A program made the position numbers and the translations under genes. 64,000 bases of DNA from Mactra quadrangularis (lineage: Eukaryota > Mollusca > Bivalvia > Venerida > Mactridae). Location of the stretch: the NCBI GenBank assembly GCA_025267735.1, contig CM046307.1, positions 186,001-250,000 of the forward strand, read 5' to 3'. A model generated the notes under the pieces. The model did not search any database. It saw nothing but the letters and a program-made list of their open reading frames with translations, and was not told the origin of the DNA. Numbering within the stretch: position 1 is the stretch's first letter; every line of letters begins with the position of its first letter. Shown here one piece after another: positions 1 through 14,000 of this stretch.

Positions 1-379
1 AAGTCACCAGTCAGTTATTTCCAAAGCTGCAGAAAAAAAACTAAGACATCAATTTACTAAAACCAATAATAAACTACATGTTGATGTTTATTTTCACAAG
101 TTTTAATTGACATTCTCTAACATACCTTACTACATGTGCCAGATAATTAACTGAATAATTTGTTACTTAATTCGAGTATATCACTCATTCTTCAGTCATC
201 ATTATACAAATGAAGTTGTTTAATGTGTATTCTCGTAGAAAAATTTGTCAAAGGCAAAAACACGCTGCCTGATGTTTTGAAGTAAATTTAGTTTGATTCA
301 TCAAAGTTATTCAGCAATTTACTGGAACTTCTTTCATGTTCCAAAATGATTGAATTTTTTACTTACAGATACCAAAATG

Positions 380-760
380 TTTGTTTGTTTGTTTGTTTGT
401 TTGGGTTTTACGGCGCACCAACACAAAAAGGTCATATCGCGCCGAACGCAATCAATGATACTATTAATTCAAACGATATTAAGAAACCAAAATGACGTAA
501 ATGTAAGCTCGCGATAATGTCAACGGTGATAGTAGACGAGATGCAAAAACACCAAGAGCACATCAACAACAACTTAACTAGCTACCATGCAGAAAATCTG
601 TGTACTAGAACAGCGTTTACCCGGCCACCGTCATCTTCTGGAATCGCCTACCAAAACAAGTTGTTCAGCAAACGACTTTGAAGAGTTTTAAGCCGGCTCT
701 GATGATTCACTCAACAACCAACTAAAGATAATGCCAGTTTTTATCCTATTTTTTTTTAAA
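380..760 (-). repeat. degenerate SINE-like repeat with (TTTG)n tail
   Basis: A run of about six TTTG units (near 380-403) is followed by a block resembling the tail of the tRNA-derived SINEs found elsewhere in the window (GGGTTTTACGGCGCACCAAC, then GGTCATAT). The head is too diverged to show A and B boxes, so the right boundary is approximate. No gene is visible in 1-1507. Confidence 0.4.
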
Positions 761-1507
761 AAAAATGTAAATATGTTTAATAGTAAAAATGTACCCGATT
801 GCTGAGCATGTCCATAATTATGAATTTCATCGCGATTATGCTCTATAAAGAGTGGGGCGATTACTGAAGATGATGATAAGTTGACACAAATGTGTGGATT
901 TCATATTAGGATTAAATATACAAGTATAAGATATGTAGTAAATATTTCAAAATGGTCCACAAATAAAGCTGACAAATCACATAACTGGGACAAGAATATG
1001 CCACCTACCATTTTAGTCAGAAAGCAATAACGTATATTTATCCATGTTGCCTGTATTTTTCAATGTAAAGTACAAGTAGTTACAAACAATTCTAAAATCT
1101 CACACTCTGTGATGAAATATATCTCTCTAAAGTAATTTATTACAAAAGTGATATAAATGATAAATTCTTTACATCTATATATCACTGATAGTTAAACATG
1201 GTAAGTTTTAAATAGATAAAAATTTAGTTACAAACTGTGTATGTCAATGATATGTGAGAATGTTTTTTTGCATCGAAATGTAACAGTTGCAAGACAGTTT
1301 CCAGTTAGAAGAGAAAGTCACTTAATTGATTGACAATTTGACATTTCTCTATGGTTTAATTTTTTTCTCCCATGTATCATTATTAGATTATCTTTCTAAT
1401 AAACTACTACGGTGACATATATGACATTTGATAACAATATAGAGGTCAGTGAACACACTAACTGCTTCAGAGGAGATGTATAATAGATTAAATCTTTCAA
1501 TCAGTAC

Positions 1508-1806
1508 TTACAGTGAGTACAAAAAAGCAAAGCCCTGCTTATGTAAACAACACAATGCACCAATTCAGAACAGGGGATGCTCAGGATGACAATGAAATAT
1601 TATAAGGTATTAATTTTAATCTGTTTTATTAGTGTCTTGATGGTGTAATGGTAAAGCGTTCTACCATTACAAGCATGATTGTCTAAGAGGGAGGTGGTTT
1701 TAATTAAGTATGCAACTTTTATTTTCAATACTGTCCTATTTTTGAAATGGATTGGTATATTTCAATGTACAATGTATACGCAAACACGTACTGTAATTCT
1801 GTACGA
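1508..1806. repeat. MITE, GTACAAAAAA family, diverged copy
   Basis: This is a diverged member of the family seen twice at 19339-19642 and 19935-20241. It has the same left end (GTGAGTACAAAAAAGCAAAG), the same internal GGGATGCTCAGGATGAC block, the same tRNA-like TGGTGTAATGGTAAAGCG stretch near 1641 and a weak inverted right end. The ends are eroded compared with the other two copies, which suggests an older insertion. Confidence 0.6.
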
Positions 1807-2940
1807 ATCATATTCATTTTGTTCAAACAAAAACATTATTCATGATTCCATTAAAAAATCCCAATGCACATTCAATGAGGTTAATTATACCATTATTTAT
1901 AAAATAAGAAGAAAATTATTAGAGTATAATACACATTGTATTAACACTGAGAATAAACTCACACAAGTTTAATTGTTTCAGTAATAACTGACAATGTGTG
2001 AAAATCCATCAAAAACAGGTGTTAACATTCTGTCAGCAGAGATAATCATTTTATAATGACAGATATATCAAAGTTGTTATTTCTAATACAAAATGGTAAT
2101 TTAAGATAAGGAGTGAAACAAAGGAAATCATGTGAATGAGAAATTCTGATAAACAAATTACTGCATCAAATCTTCATAAAAAGTCTTTTATTTTAAATCT
2201 AAAATACAAGATGAAAATATAAATGTAGTTTGTTTTCCTACTTTTTAAGATTAATATTTATAATTAACTGTGTATGGTTAACAATGGTTTTAAAGAGGAA
2301 ACAACACTAGTTCGAGACGTCATAGTGCTGAATATAATCACCATTTAAAGAAACCAGAATCAACACTGGGTATCTAGCACGTCAGGTATTAAATTATTCA
2401 GCAATTATATATCACAATTATGAATTCATTTAATATTAATTACGTTTTGTCTTACAATACTACATGTACACATCAAACATTTGTATCGGTTTAGCAGTAG
2501 ACAAACACAAAATGCAAATTAAAGACGACTATGATTCTAACTAAACAGGTATAAAGTACTCGTTTGATGATATTTAATTCTTTCAGACCATTAGATATTG
2601 TAAATGGTACATATGATATATATACATATAAAGAGTTCTATGTCGTATATATCCTGAAAATCTTGATAGTTCAATTCAAAAACTATTTAACACAAGAAGT
2701 CTGAAAACATATCAGGAACATTAACAGTCAAAAACACAGACGCACTACCAGATTTTTAATCACTCGTTATAAAAAGGACGAAACAAACTAATTACGATAC
2801 CAAGAACTAAGGGGATTGGAAAGTGGCTAACAGCCACTGGTGTTTAAACCAGGTTTTAGTGTGCACCAACCTCCGTTTTTTCAATCTTATCCCGATAAAT
2901 AGTAAGTTGCTATGGGTAGCTTGAAAATATGTGTGTTTTT

Positions 2941-3233
2941 GTGTGTGTTTTTTTAACTGGGTTTAACGCTGTGTCAACACAATTTAGGTCATTCTAAGGC
3001 GTCTAGCGCACTTAACCTGGCTTTCCTGGACCCTTGTTTAAAACCAGTACTCACCTAACCTTCAACAAGGCTGGAAACTTCTCCATATTATCTAATCAAT
3101 GGTGGAAAATTGGCATTATTGTCAATTTTTCATGGAAGAGTATAACCTCCCCGGGTGGGATTCGAACCCGTACCCCAATCAGGGCACGAGTTTCCAAATC
3201 CCGGCGCGCTACAAACTGCGCTATCAACCCGGA
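2941..3233 (-). repeat. tRNA-derived SINE, family A
   Basis: Read on the minus strand, the element starts with a tRNA-like head. It has an A-box-like TAGCGCAGTTTGTAGCG and a clear B box (GGTTCGAATCC, near 3160). A conserved body follows and the end is GTTAAACCCAGTT plus an A-rich tail. A second copy is at 27691-27978 and a truncated one near 17140-17360. A real tRNA gene is excluded because there is no foldable acceptor stem and the body continues for about 200 bp. Confidence 0.8.
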
Positions 3234-3913
3234 TTCTGAAAATATGTACATAATCATTTATCAAAATCTCGAATGTAACCATCATACTAAGTGATTGTAA
3301 CTGTCTCAAGAGAATACTGATACTAAATATAGGGCAGATGTCAATTAGTATGGTCCTAATATCATAATTAAGACAAATCACATATCACTTTCATAAGTAC
3401 CGTATATTGAATAATTCATTTTCAATTCAGTAGAACTGTGTTCTACTGTTTTATGGAAGACAAATTCAGTGTCCCAAGGGATATAACTGTTAAGACTTTT
3501 AGGAGAGATTAATCTATTATATATTCAACTGTATCAAATTAAAGTACAAATTAACAGACTGGATTCAGACTGAAATAGACGACTGAGTGAATGACCTAGC
3601 CTGACTGTACTATAACAAAGATTGTTCTCAAAAAATAAAGAAACGACAACAACTTCAAGTCAATTTGAATCAATTATACTGTGAGAATGTTTTGCAAGAA
3701 TGGGTCTATTATCAGGCCTTCACTACAGACTCACCCATTTACAATGAAACACATAAAACTTCATAGTGGCAATAATAACTTCAATGGTAATATCAGCTTC
3801 TAGCTCACAATATAAACATTATCAGAGATCTAGTGAAAGGGGCAAGTGAAAGGTGCTACATGTCCTTATTATCTTCAAAAACAGCAGTCATATAATTGAC
3901 CATAAGACTATAT

Positions 3914-4130
3914 AGGAGCAGTGGTCCAGTGGTAGGCGTGCATAGGGATAAAAAAGTTCCAGGCTCGAAACCCACTGGGGCACTACTAATGTCCTCAAGC
4001 AAGACCTACAATTGTTCCACTCCTTCCAAGTTTAAATGGGTACTGTGAGGGATCACCTGCCAGAAAGGGATTTCAATGATCAGGTCAACTTAATGTGTGT
4101 AGAAGTAGACTTAAAGTGACACTTTAACAT
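3914..4130 (+). repeat. tRNA-derived SINE, family C
   Basis: The head is tRNA-like (GCAGTGGTCCAGTGGTAGGC, then a B-box-like CAGGCTCGAAACCC). The body includes TTGTTCCACTCC and AAATGGGTACTGTGAGGGAT. Related copies or fragments are at 58990-59125, 61630-61811 (minus) and 63660-63790. Confidence 0.7.
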
Positions 4131-4140
4131 TAACTATTCA

Positions 4141-6978
4141 CTGACACATTTCAAACCATTCAGACTTTCTTATGGTATTTACAGTATCATAATATGTCAT
4201 GCTGTACAACTTGTTATAACATACTTGTTTCAAAAGTGAAAGACAAGAACAATAAGACTGAACCATGGGTAAACATAAGACAACAAACATAAGATTCTTA
4301 ATACAGCTTCATTTTAATTGATACTTTATTCATAATAAAGGAATCATCAATTGTTGCAGAAATAAAATCCAAAGAATAATGTACAATTTTACTATAATTT
4401 TTATATACTGGTTATATACCATCAAGTTTCACATATATCTGAATAACAATGTTTTAAAATTAATGAAAATTTATCAAACCATATTATAATTCAACTGAGA
4501 ATAATAGGCATTCAAAGATTGTTGTGTCTATCAGTGAACGCTTTCAAAATACATATAGTATATAGAATTTGCAGACAATTTAATCCACTATAATTAACAA
4601 TTAATTTACAACAAGTTCATATGACTGGGCAATAAGTGCTTACAAATAGAACAATTTAACATAATTTATGAGTATAATTATTATGATCCAACTGCATTGT
4701 CACCAACATGCCAAAATAGACCATTGCAATACAAAAGATAGAAACCTATAGTATACAAATTGCACAGAGATTGCTGTATTATAAGAATAGAAACCAAAAT
4801 TCCCAGTCTGATGATTTGCAAACAAAAGCATAGGTGGAAGTTGAAAGTTTTGAAAATACTGAAATAGACAGATTAATATAAACTACATAGAGAAGTTTAT
4901 TGAAAAATACTGAAATTAGTAATAATACGGAAATCTGTCACCCATGCAAAAGTGTTATTGCACCAACACCAATAGGATTCAAAATAAAAACACACCTATT
5001 TGAACATGATCTCAATATTTGACTTAAAACATTTTTAAGATAATTAAGTAAACTTAACTGATTTATGTAAAAAAATGGTGAATAGTAGCGTGCAAATGTG
5101 TAAATCTTGCACATTCATGTTTTCCTATACAAATAGTGAAACATAAGTAATAGCTTAATTTGATTTCATCTCATACTTCATACAAAATAATCACATTTAT
5201 CATTGAAAATTTATCAGACTTGATCAAGTATTTGTCAGGCATAATGCATAAATTCTAAACTAACTAGCTGTTAAAACAAACACTGGGGTCATATTTTCTT
5301 TCATCCTTTATTTAAGAAATAACTTACAGTTGTCTGTTTTACCGATTATTAAAATATAGGCACGAGCTTTGATGCACGTATGATTAAATCACAAATGCTT
5401 TAGCACAAGTGATTTAATAAGCGCATCAAACGAGTGCCTGTGGACATGTTTATTACGGACATCCAATGCCCTTTTAAAGTCAATTTAAACTTGGGCACTA
5501 TTTTTGGCTTTGCTCATTTAATGTGGGGAGTAAAATTATAACAGCCATCGCGAGGTATATTTTGTTGATTCTTAAAGCATAGATGACGTCACATTAAATA
5601 AAGAATGAAAGCGCACATGCCTATGTTAGAATGTTAATTATTGCAGACACATTGTGTTTAGCATTGTTATTTTATATTCATTATGCATAAAGAACATAAT
5701 TGATGGTTCATTTAGACTACATATTAGTTGTGTAAACTTATAACTACATGTACATTATGTCAAAGTAAACTTCTAAACATCAACAATTTAATGCGTAAAG
5801 AAACTTTTGAACCCCAGTGTACATGTTTAAGTATAAAACACATATAATCTAACATCTCTTCTGGAGATTCTCTGTTTGACCTATATGACCTTGAACACAT
5901 CTCAAAACATTATGCTTGTATCACTTTATAATATAATAACTAACATACAATAAATAAACATCGAGTAAAAAGTTTACTAAATTCTATTATAAAAAAGAAA
6001 AAGTAGAAAATAGAGAATTACAGTTCATTTTTCAGTACAAAAATAATCAAAGTTTTGTTTTCAAAGTTATATTTTGTTCATGATTAAGGTTTTAATTTGT
6101 TTGAAGTAAAAAAATCAATACATTCATTATAATGGAAGATAAATTAATGAAAACACAATTTAAATGAAAAACAAGTTTGCCAAAGTCACATCCCCTGTAC
6201 ACAACAAAACATTAATATAACATTTCAATGAAAACAATAGGACATAGTTTCGTACACCAAGATAAATAGTTCTTTTGCTTGTTACACTATATCAAACATG
6301 TGCTTAGAATGTTTAACTGGAAATAAATTTTGATACATTTGAACCTCTTACTGTGATCTAACAGCTTTTAGCTCACAATATGTTGAAATCTTTGTTTTAA
6401 ATAAAAATCATGATACATCCATGAAATAAATAAAACTAGTATGTATAATGAGTTTAACGTGAATACATATGTAATTCTATAACTGATATTGTCTTTTTTC
6501 AAAATAATTACAAAAACTTACTGTAAAAGGTGTTAAGAATCATTTCATAAGACTTAAATCCGCACTATTTTGTGAATTATTACATGTCATAAAATTCTCC
6601 TCTATTTTCTCTTCAGTTAGCAGTGATTACATTTTAAATATTTATTTATTCACATATAGTGAACCCTGTATGTTTTATTGAAGATGATGGATTTTCACAA
6701 AATTTCTATGTACTGTAGCAGTAGTCAGGACAAGAGACCAGTAGTTTGATCACGGGTTTATCGCAAAATGGTAGTTACTCAACATAAGGAAAGAGTAAGT
6801 TACGACCGTTATGCTCTAAACCTGTGGATTGTGGAATTCATGCGAAAAAATCTGTCAGTTATAGCTTTATACACTATGGTTTACAAGTATACATAAAAAC
6901 ATGAACAAATACATGAATGTTATATGAGTATGATGTTAGTTAGCCCATTGTCATAACATACATTTAAACATATAAAAC
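4141..6978. other. gene-free AT-rich stretch
   Basis: No coding exon, RNA gene or recognisable element was seen here apart from the hairpin at 5359-5438. A full CRE palindrome (TGACGTCA) occurs near 5584, with no gene beside it. Confidence 0.5.
5359..5438. repeat. inverted-repeat hairpin
   Basis: Two arms of roughly 32 nt (GGCACGAGCTTTGATGCACG ... CATCAAACGAGTGCC) flank a short loop and include the complementary blocks GATTAAATCAC and GTGATTTAAT. It looks like a small foldback element or a MITE end. No second copy was seen in the window. Confidence 0.6.
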
Positions 6979-7278
6979 AAGTAAATCTGTGAGCTAATGC
7001 TCACTAGTGATACCCCCGCTGTGAGAAATATGACTATCATAATGTAACTTTCATTTAACAAAATCTAAAAATATGCGACAAACAGGAAGTAGATGAGAAA
7101 GGAGCATGAAATCGCTTTACACCACATGGGACTATGGGATGAAGCAATATGCCTAATATAAGTATTAGGCTGCTGCATGTTATAGTTGCTGAGAAAACTG
7201 CGACAGAAATTTCGTAATGGATGGACGCACGGACAAGGGTAAAACAGTATACCCCCCTCTTCTTCGAAGGGGGGTATA
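6979..7278 (+). repeat. MITE-A copy 1 (long subtype)
   Basis: It starts with AAGTAAATCTGTGAGCTAAT and ends in a pyrimidine block plus TTCTTCGAAGGGGGGTATAA. Short inverted termini (ATACCCCC / GGGGGTAT) pair around about 260 bp. It carries a 39-bp segment (TGTGAGAAATATGACTATCA and on) that is shared only with copy 2. An internal GGAC/GCAC tract varies between copies. It lies downstream of the ACSS 3' end. Confidence 0.8.
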
Positions 7279-7740
7279 ATGAAATGATGACAGGTGAGCT
7301 TGGATACATGTCAACAAAAATTGCATATCTTAGTTTCTAGGAATACAATTAACAATTATTCCACAACACGGCTATTCACAACATGTAACACAATATGTAT
7401 GTTTGTTTGATATACATGGAGATACTGGTTGTTATTCTACTGGCAAACTAAACAATATCAATTTTCTAAATATGGATGAAAGTTCAAAATTTTAAAAATC
7501 TGAAACTTCTCGTTTTTGTGATTTCTTCAGCTTTTATATAGGAAAAAGCTTTTCTAACATTTAAAAATTCTAGAACTTAAGGATCAGTCCTAAAATCATT
7601 CTACATCTACATGAAGTCTGATTACATTGATCTGATACAGTCCAACTACTTCTGTGACGGTTACTAAACTGCACAAGGTTAAGTGAAAGTTTCAAAAAAA
7701 GTTTGAAAATTTTCATAATCCTGATCCTGAAGTTTCTAAA

Positions 7741-7746
7741 TTTATT
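7741..7746 (-). terminator. candidate poly(A) signal of ACSS
   Basis: TTTATT on the plus strand is AATAAA on the minus strand, about 290 nt past the acetyl-CoA synthetase stop codon. It is a plausible 3' end signal, but AATAAA is common in such AT-rich DNA. Confidence 0.35.
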
Positions 7747-8036
7747 ACAACAGCTTAAACAAAAGAAAAGAATCCTCTCTCAGGTACCAAAAATCCTAAA
7801 GTTCAAGACCAGTTCTGAAAATGTTTACCTATGTAGATGGACAGTGAATGATTATAATACATGTGAGCTAATGATCATACAATGATGAAATAACTAGTTT
7901 TTTAACAACAGGGAAATAGTCATTAACAATGAGACTGCCTACTTTATACATTAAAATCATTATTACATAGATTACATTATTCTAAAATATGTCATGAAAA
8001 CTTTGGTCCAATGGAAAATTGATATAAATGTTACAA

Positions 8037-11000
8037 TTAGGCTTCAGTTGGACGCAACTTGAACAACACTTCCACAACACTCTCGTCGGCCATAGTTGTG
8101 ACATCACCAATGTTTCTGTCATTCACAGCAATCTTTCTAAGTACACGTCTCATAATCTTTCCTGATCTTGTCTTAGGAAGACCTGGTGCCTCTTGTATGA
8201 AATCTGGGGAAGCAAATGGTCCAATCTTTGTTCTCACTGAAATAGTAGAAATAAAACCTAAATTCCATACACAAAAAAAGTTTATCAAGCCACAAAAAGG
8301 CAATAGCAAATAACTAGATTTTCAGCCTAATTTAAGGGACAATGGGTGGACTGGTGAGAGGACCAGAACAAGGTGTCATCCCAGATTTCCTTGTAAGTTC
8401 ACTTTTTCACTGTCTGTGTTTAATAGGACAAACTGTGACAAACTTTATACAGTGAAGCATCTATATAAACTACATGTACAGCTGAACTGTGTCTCAGTGT
8501 GGAAGAATATGTTGCTTGATAAACAATTATTAAGTACAGAGATTATAAATAAGTAAAAATTTTATTAACTTAATATATTGTGCCATTTTTACTCAGCATA
8601 CATAAAAATTAAGCATAAAGAGTTAAATTGAAATTTCTTTAAAAAAATTGTTAAAGTGCTTTGATTTTTGCTAGCTGGACCAATATAAGATTCTGAGAAT
8701 TAATTTGCTATTGCCAAATATGATTCTTTCATTTAAAATAGATAAGAAATCACTTTTACATCTGTTAGGTCATTAAAATATCACAGGTGTAAGAGACAAA
8801 AATAAATCTGTGAGCTAATGCCCACTAGTGATACCCCCGCTGTGAGAAATATGACTATCATAATGTAACTTTCATTTAACAAAATCTAAAAATATGCGAC
8901 AAACAGGAAGTAGATGAGCAAGGAGCATGAAATTGCTTTACACCACATGGGACTATGGGATGAAGCAATATGCAAAGTATTAGGCTGCTGCATGTTATAG
9001 TTGCTGAGAAAACTGCGACGGAAATTTTTTAACGGACGGACGGACGCACGGACAAGGGTAATACAGTATACCCCCCTCTTCTTCGAAGCGGGGTAATAAT
9101 AACCTTGTCAAACAGAATTGCTTTACAAGTTCATGTTTAACAAAGAGGTCATTTCTTCGTAAAGGACCAGCATTTAATAAGAGTTGAAAAAAAACTTGCT
9201 TTTTAATGTAAGTAAAATGATTCATAATAATGGCTTGTGTTAATGATTTAATTCAGAGATCTTTTCATTTGTCACGAGACTTAATCTTATCTAGTTTGTG
9301 CAAAACAAATACTATAATAAGATTTAAGTTTGTAATTACTTTTTACAAGTTTTTTTAACAAATCAATAAAATAAATACACAAAGATGAATAGATATATAG
9401 AACCTGCTCAGTGTTAAAATTCTTTAGTGTTCAATGAACAAGGTTATTGTTTTGATAAAGAAGATTATATAAACCTTAACTGAATGTAAAAACTTTGTAT
9501 TTACCTTGTTCCTTCAGTTCAACAATCAATTGTGGTGTAAATGTGAAACCCTGAAATGAAAACAAAGAAATTAAAATCATGGTAGAAAATTTCTAGAGCC
9601 ATTTTTCGCCTTCTTACTCTGGGTTGAGTAGTTTATTTGTTAATTAAGTTCAACATCAGATATTTTGTATCATCTCAAAAGATGTCATAGGAAACTCAAA
9701 ATATTGGATTTTTTATTAGCACTGATTATTTTCAAACAAAACTTTTACCCATAATTGCTCAAAATCAAATGTTACAAATTAAACGCAAATGTTCTAAGTA
9801 TACATTCTTTTACATTTTGTTCGTACCACAGGTAAAAACCATTAATATGATTTCTGGATGCATTATAATTACTCATCAGTAAATTTATGATTATTTTTTA
9901 AATCATCACATTTGTAATGATAAGTAAGACATCATTACAGCATAATGAATTCCTAATTGGAATATTTGCAAATTTTGTGTTTTGAAATTAACTACTGTTA
10001 ACTTACAATACAAAGTGAACGTATAAAAGTCATTTCCCACTTACCTGTTTTAAAGTAACAAAGCAATAAGTACATTCTCCTTTAACTGGATGAGGATGAG
10101 CGACCACAGCAGCTTCAGTAACAGATTTATGTTCTACAAGAGCTGATTCTATCTCTGCTGTACTTAATAAATGTCCTGATACATTAACCATATCATCTAT
10201 ACGTCCAGTAATCCATAAATAACCATCACTATCTCTGTAACCACCTAGAATATATAGAAAATATTTGTCGACTTATCTTTCTTGTTTCCCTTGCTAGCAA
10301 CTCATTTGGCATACATGCTTGCAATACACTACACTGTTGTTGTAGTATATATTTATTTCTTAACCTAATCTAATATGATGACATTTGCTTTTTAGGATGA
10401 AGTCCTTTTAATGTTATATTCTCACCACAGTGAAAAAATAAGATTTTAAGCAATCAATAATTATGAAAGGGAGACAAATCTATCAAGACCAGACATTATT
10501 TCCCAACCATAAATTATCTCCCCTATATTCCTTACCATCTCCAGTACAGTAATATCCTGGGAATTTCTTGAAGTAAGTAGTTTCAAATCTCTCATGGTTA
10601 CCATATACAGTTCTCATTATACCTGGCCAGGGTTGTTTGAATACCTGTAAGAAATTATGCATTCTAGTCATTTCTACATTAAGTATTTTACTCTACTTTC
10701 AGAAATTTTCCAGTCATATGCCACAGCAACATTATTTAAATCAGGTCTTATGAAGGTCATATATTTTCACTAGCGTAAGTTTTATGTCCAAAGTAAATCA
10801 AATTCACACAAATACCATAGTGAATTAATGAATCAAGATAACTTTTTGTCAAATTAATGTCAAGTAATTGCAATTTATACATTTGTGGGGACTTCAATCT
10901 AAGTAAGGATATTCCAGTTGCTCAGCATTTCCCCTTACCTAGACACAGTTCCGACAATACATAACCAAATTTTTGAAGTCATGTGGAATGACCCTAATTC

Positions 11001-14000
11001 ATCATCTAGCTTCTGCAATTGTGAATTTTACTGGATACAGCAAATGCACATGCTATCACAAATCAGGATCAATGTAGCCATCAAGTGACCAACCAGTCAC
11101 TGCATTAATATAATCATAACTTATAATCTAAGTTTCATGCTGATTAAAACTTACCAAATTTACAGCTGAATGCTGCTACATTGAATGTCAATCCATATAA
11201 ACATATTAATCCATGGGATCATTGTAAATTAAAATTCATCTGATCATGAACCATAAGAAGAAAATTAACCCACTAGCTGGAAAATTGATTTAGGGCAACT
11301 GATTATTTCTTACAGTCGAGTAAGTCGATGTATTTGTTCTTTACTATATAGGATAATAAATCACACTGGTGCTTGAGAAAATTAAAGCATAAGACTGCCA
11401 TAACAAGTAAATCTGTGAGCTAATGCTCACTAGTGATACCCCCGCAAAAATCTAAAAATATGCGACAAACAGGAAGTAGATGAGCAAGGAGCATGAAATC
11501 GCTTTACACCACATGGGACTATGGTATGAAGCAATATGCAAAGTATTAGGCTGCTGCATGTTATAGTTGCTGAGAAAACTGCGACGGAAATTTTGTAACG
11601 GACGGACGCACGCACACACGCACGCATGCACGGACAAGGGTAAAACAGTATACCCCCCTCTTCTTCGAAGCGGGGGTATAAAAAAGACCTACAGATGTTA
11701 TTGAACTGTTTCAGAAAAAACAAGAAGATAAAATACTAGAACTCACAATATATCCTTCACCTTCACCAACAATTTCTTCACCTTGTTCATTAAGAACAAC
11801 AGGAACAACACCAAAGAATGGGAATGTCTGTAATTATAATATATAAGTAAGGTAATCAACACAATAATCAACATGTTAACAACAACAGATAGATGTTATC
11901 TGAAACTTAATATCTGTTTTCTTTCATTTAGCACAGATTAGGTACAGTGATTTGTACACATTATTGCTTAAAAGCATGCGTAACATAAATACATGTAACT
12001 CTTTCATTAGCACATATATTTTTCATTGTCATGGAATATTAATTATATAATTTGTGATATTGTTCAGGTTCTGTAAAATGATATAAGGCCACAACAAATT
12101 GATCGTATGTTCTATGGATTCGCTCGCACCTTAATTTTGACGATTTTTACAAAAAAAATATTTTTATTTCCTGGCTCGCCCATAAAAATTTGGTCAAACC
12201 GCTATATAAAGCAAGTGAATAAAGACTTTTAAATTTTTTTTTCTTCGCTCGCTCGCCCCATTTTTTTTCAGAAAAATCTGTAGAACATATGATCAACTTG
12301 TTGTGGCCTAAAGACAATATTATATTTAGAGGATATTAAACAGAGCCCTATATTGTGCCTTAAGGCAAATATCAGCAGACTTGCTTGGTATTGGTCTGAG
12401 GGCTAATGCTGGGGTGAGTGTACCAATATAGACTTTAAGCACAGTTGCCCTGTTTCATAACCTTTTTATTGCATGTATTGACTCTTAAATTAATGATAAT
12501 TCTTCTAAAACAAAAACATACACAATTTTCCAACACAACGCGCCATTTTGCATGTTAACGTTACGTCCCTTGTGTTGTTTTGGTTTTTTTATGGAAGAAC
12601 AAGTAAATCTGTGAGCTAATGCTCACTAGTGATACCCCCGCCAAAATCTAAAAATATGCGACAAACAGGAAGTAGATGAGCAAGGAGCATGAAATCACTT
12701 TACACCACAAGGGACTATGGGATGAAGCAATATGCAAAGTATTAGGCTGCTGCATGTTATAGTTGCTGAGAAAACTGCGACGGAAATTTTGTAACGGACG
12801 GACGCAAGGACGCACACACGGACAAGGGTAAAACAGTATACCCCCCTCTTCTTCGAAGCGGGGGTATAAAAATCACTACTTAACATCTGATATTTACTTG
12901 TTGCTAATTATGTAAGGACATATCTAAATGATATACATATACTTACAGCAGAACCAGGTTTGGTAGGTGTAGCACCAGGTAGTGGAGTTATAGCATGACC
13001 TCCCTGTAATACATAGACATATAGTTAAGAAAAAAATCAGTATAGACAAATGTCATTTTATATTATGTAAAATTGACGTCATGAAAATATTAACTATGTG
13101 TAACATTTTTTATACAAGCATTTGAAGTTATTTAGAAACACGTCCAGGAAAATAAACTAATAATTATAGGTTATTATACAGTTTACGGTACAATATGGAG
13201 ATATATATGGACGAGTACACAGCTTGAAAAGCCATATTGGACGAGCTGATTAGTAACAATTATAACTAAATCAGGCTAGTGTCAGAGAAGGCTGGTAAGA
13301 ATGTACTTACAGTTTCAGTTTGCCAGAATGTATCAACAACAGCACATCTTTTCTCTCCTACAACATTATAATACCATAACCAAGCTTCAGGATTGATTGG
13401 TTCACCTACTGTAGCTAAAACTTTTAATGACGATCTGTTATATCTGAAACCAAGGAAAATATATATTGTGTAAGTGAATATTTCTGAAGGTGGGGCCTAA
13501 CTTTTAGGGATGGGGTCCAAAACTTGGGTGTTTTTTCATCCAATACACCAACTGAAACACACATCTTTAGATTTATAACATCTGAAATTATTAAATAAAC
13601 ATTTATTTAAAAAAATATTTTTACCAAAATTCAAAAACTCATCACTTTAACGTCAAGGAAAAGCTAGGGCATTTCAGACATACCACTATAATTTTTCCAG
13701 CTCTTTATTGTATAAGAGTTAAAGTTTGTTTAAACCAAAATCGACAGGTACATTTTGCACATATGTTTTGCTTTTATGTTAATTAAGCAGTGTAATCTTA
13801 TCTCATCATTTTTAACAGACACTAAAATTTGTTTCAATTATTATGAAGAATTAGTACCAAATCCACAATGTTTAATTTCCATATAGATTTATTTCTTAGA
13901 GGACAAGTTCGAGAAAGGAATGTATATAAAGTGTACTTACTTTGTCACATATTCATCACCAAAACCCATCAATGCTCTGATAGCAGTAGGAGCAGTATAG

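Noticed and set aside
7055..7309. Minus-strand open frame repeated at five places (also near 11430, 12695 and 28252)
   Set aside because: It is the conserved reverse strand of MITE-A; similarity among copies reflects the element and not a protein.
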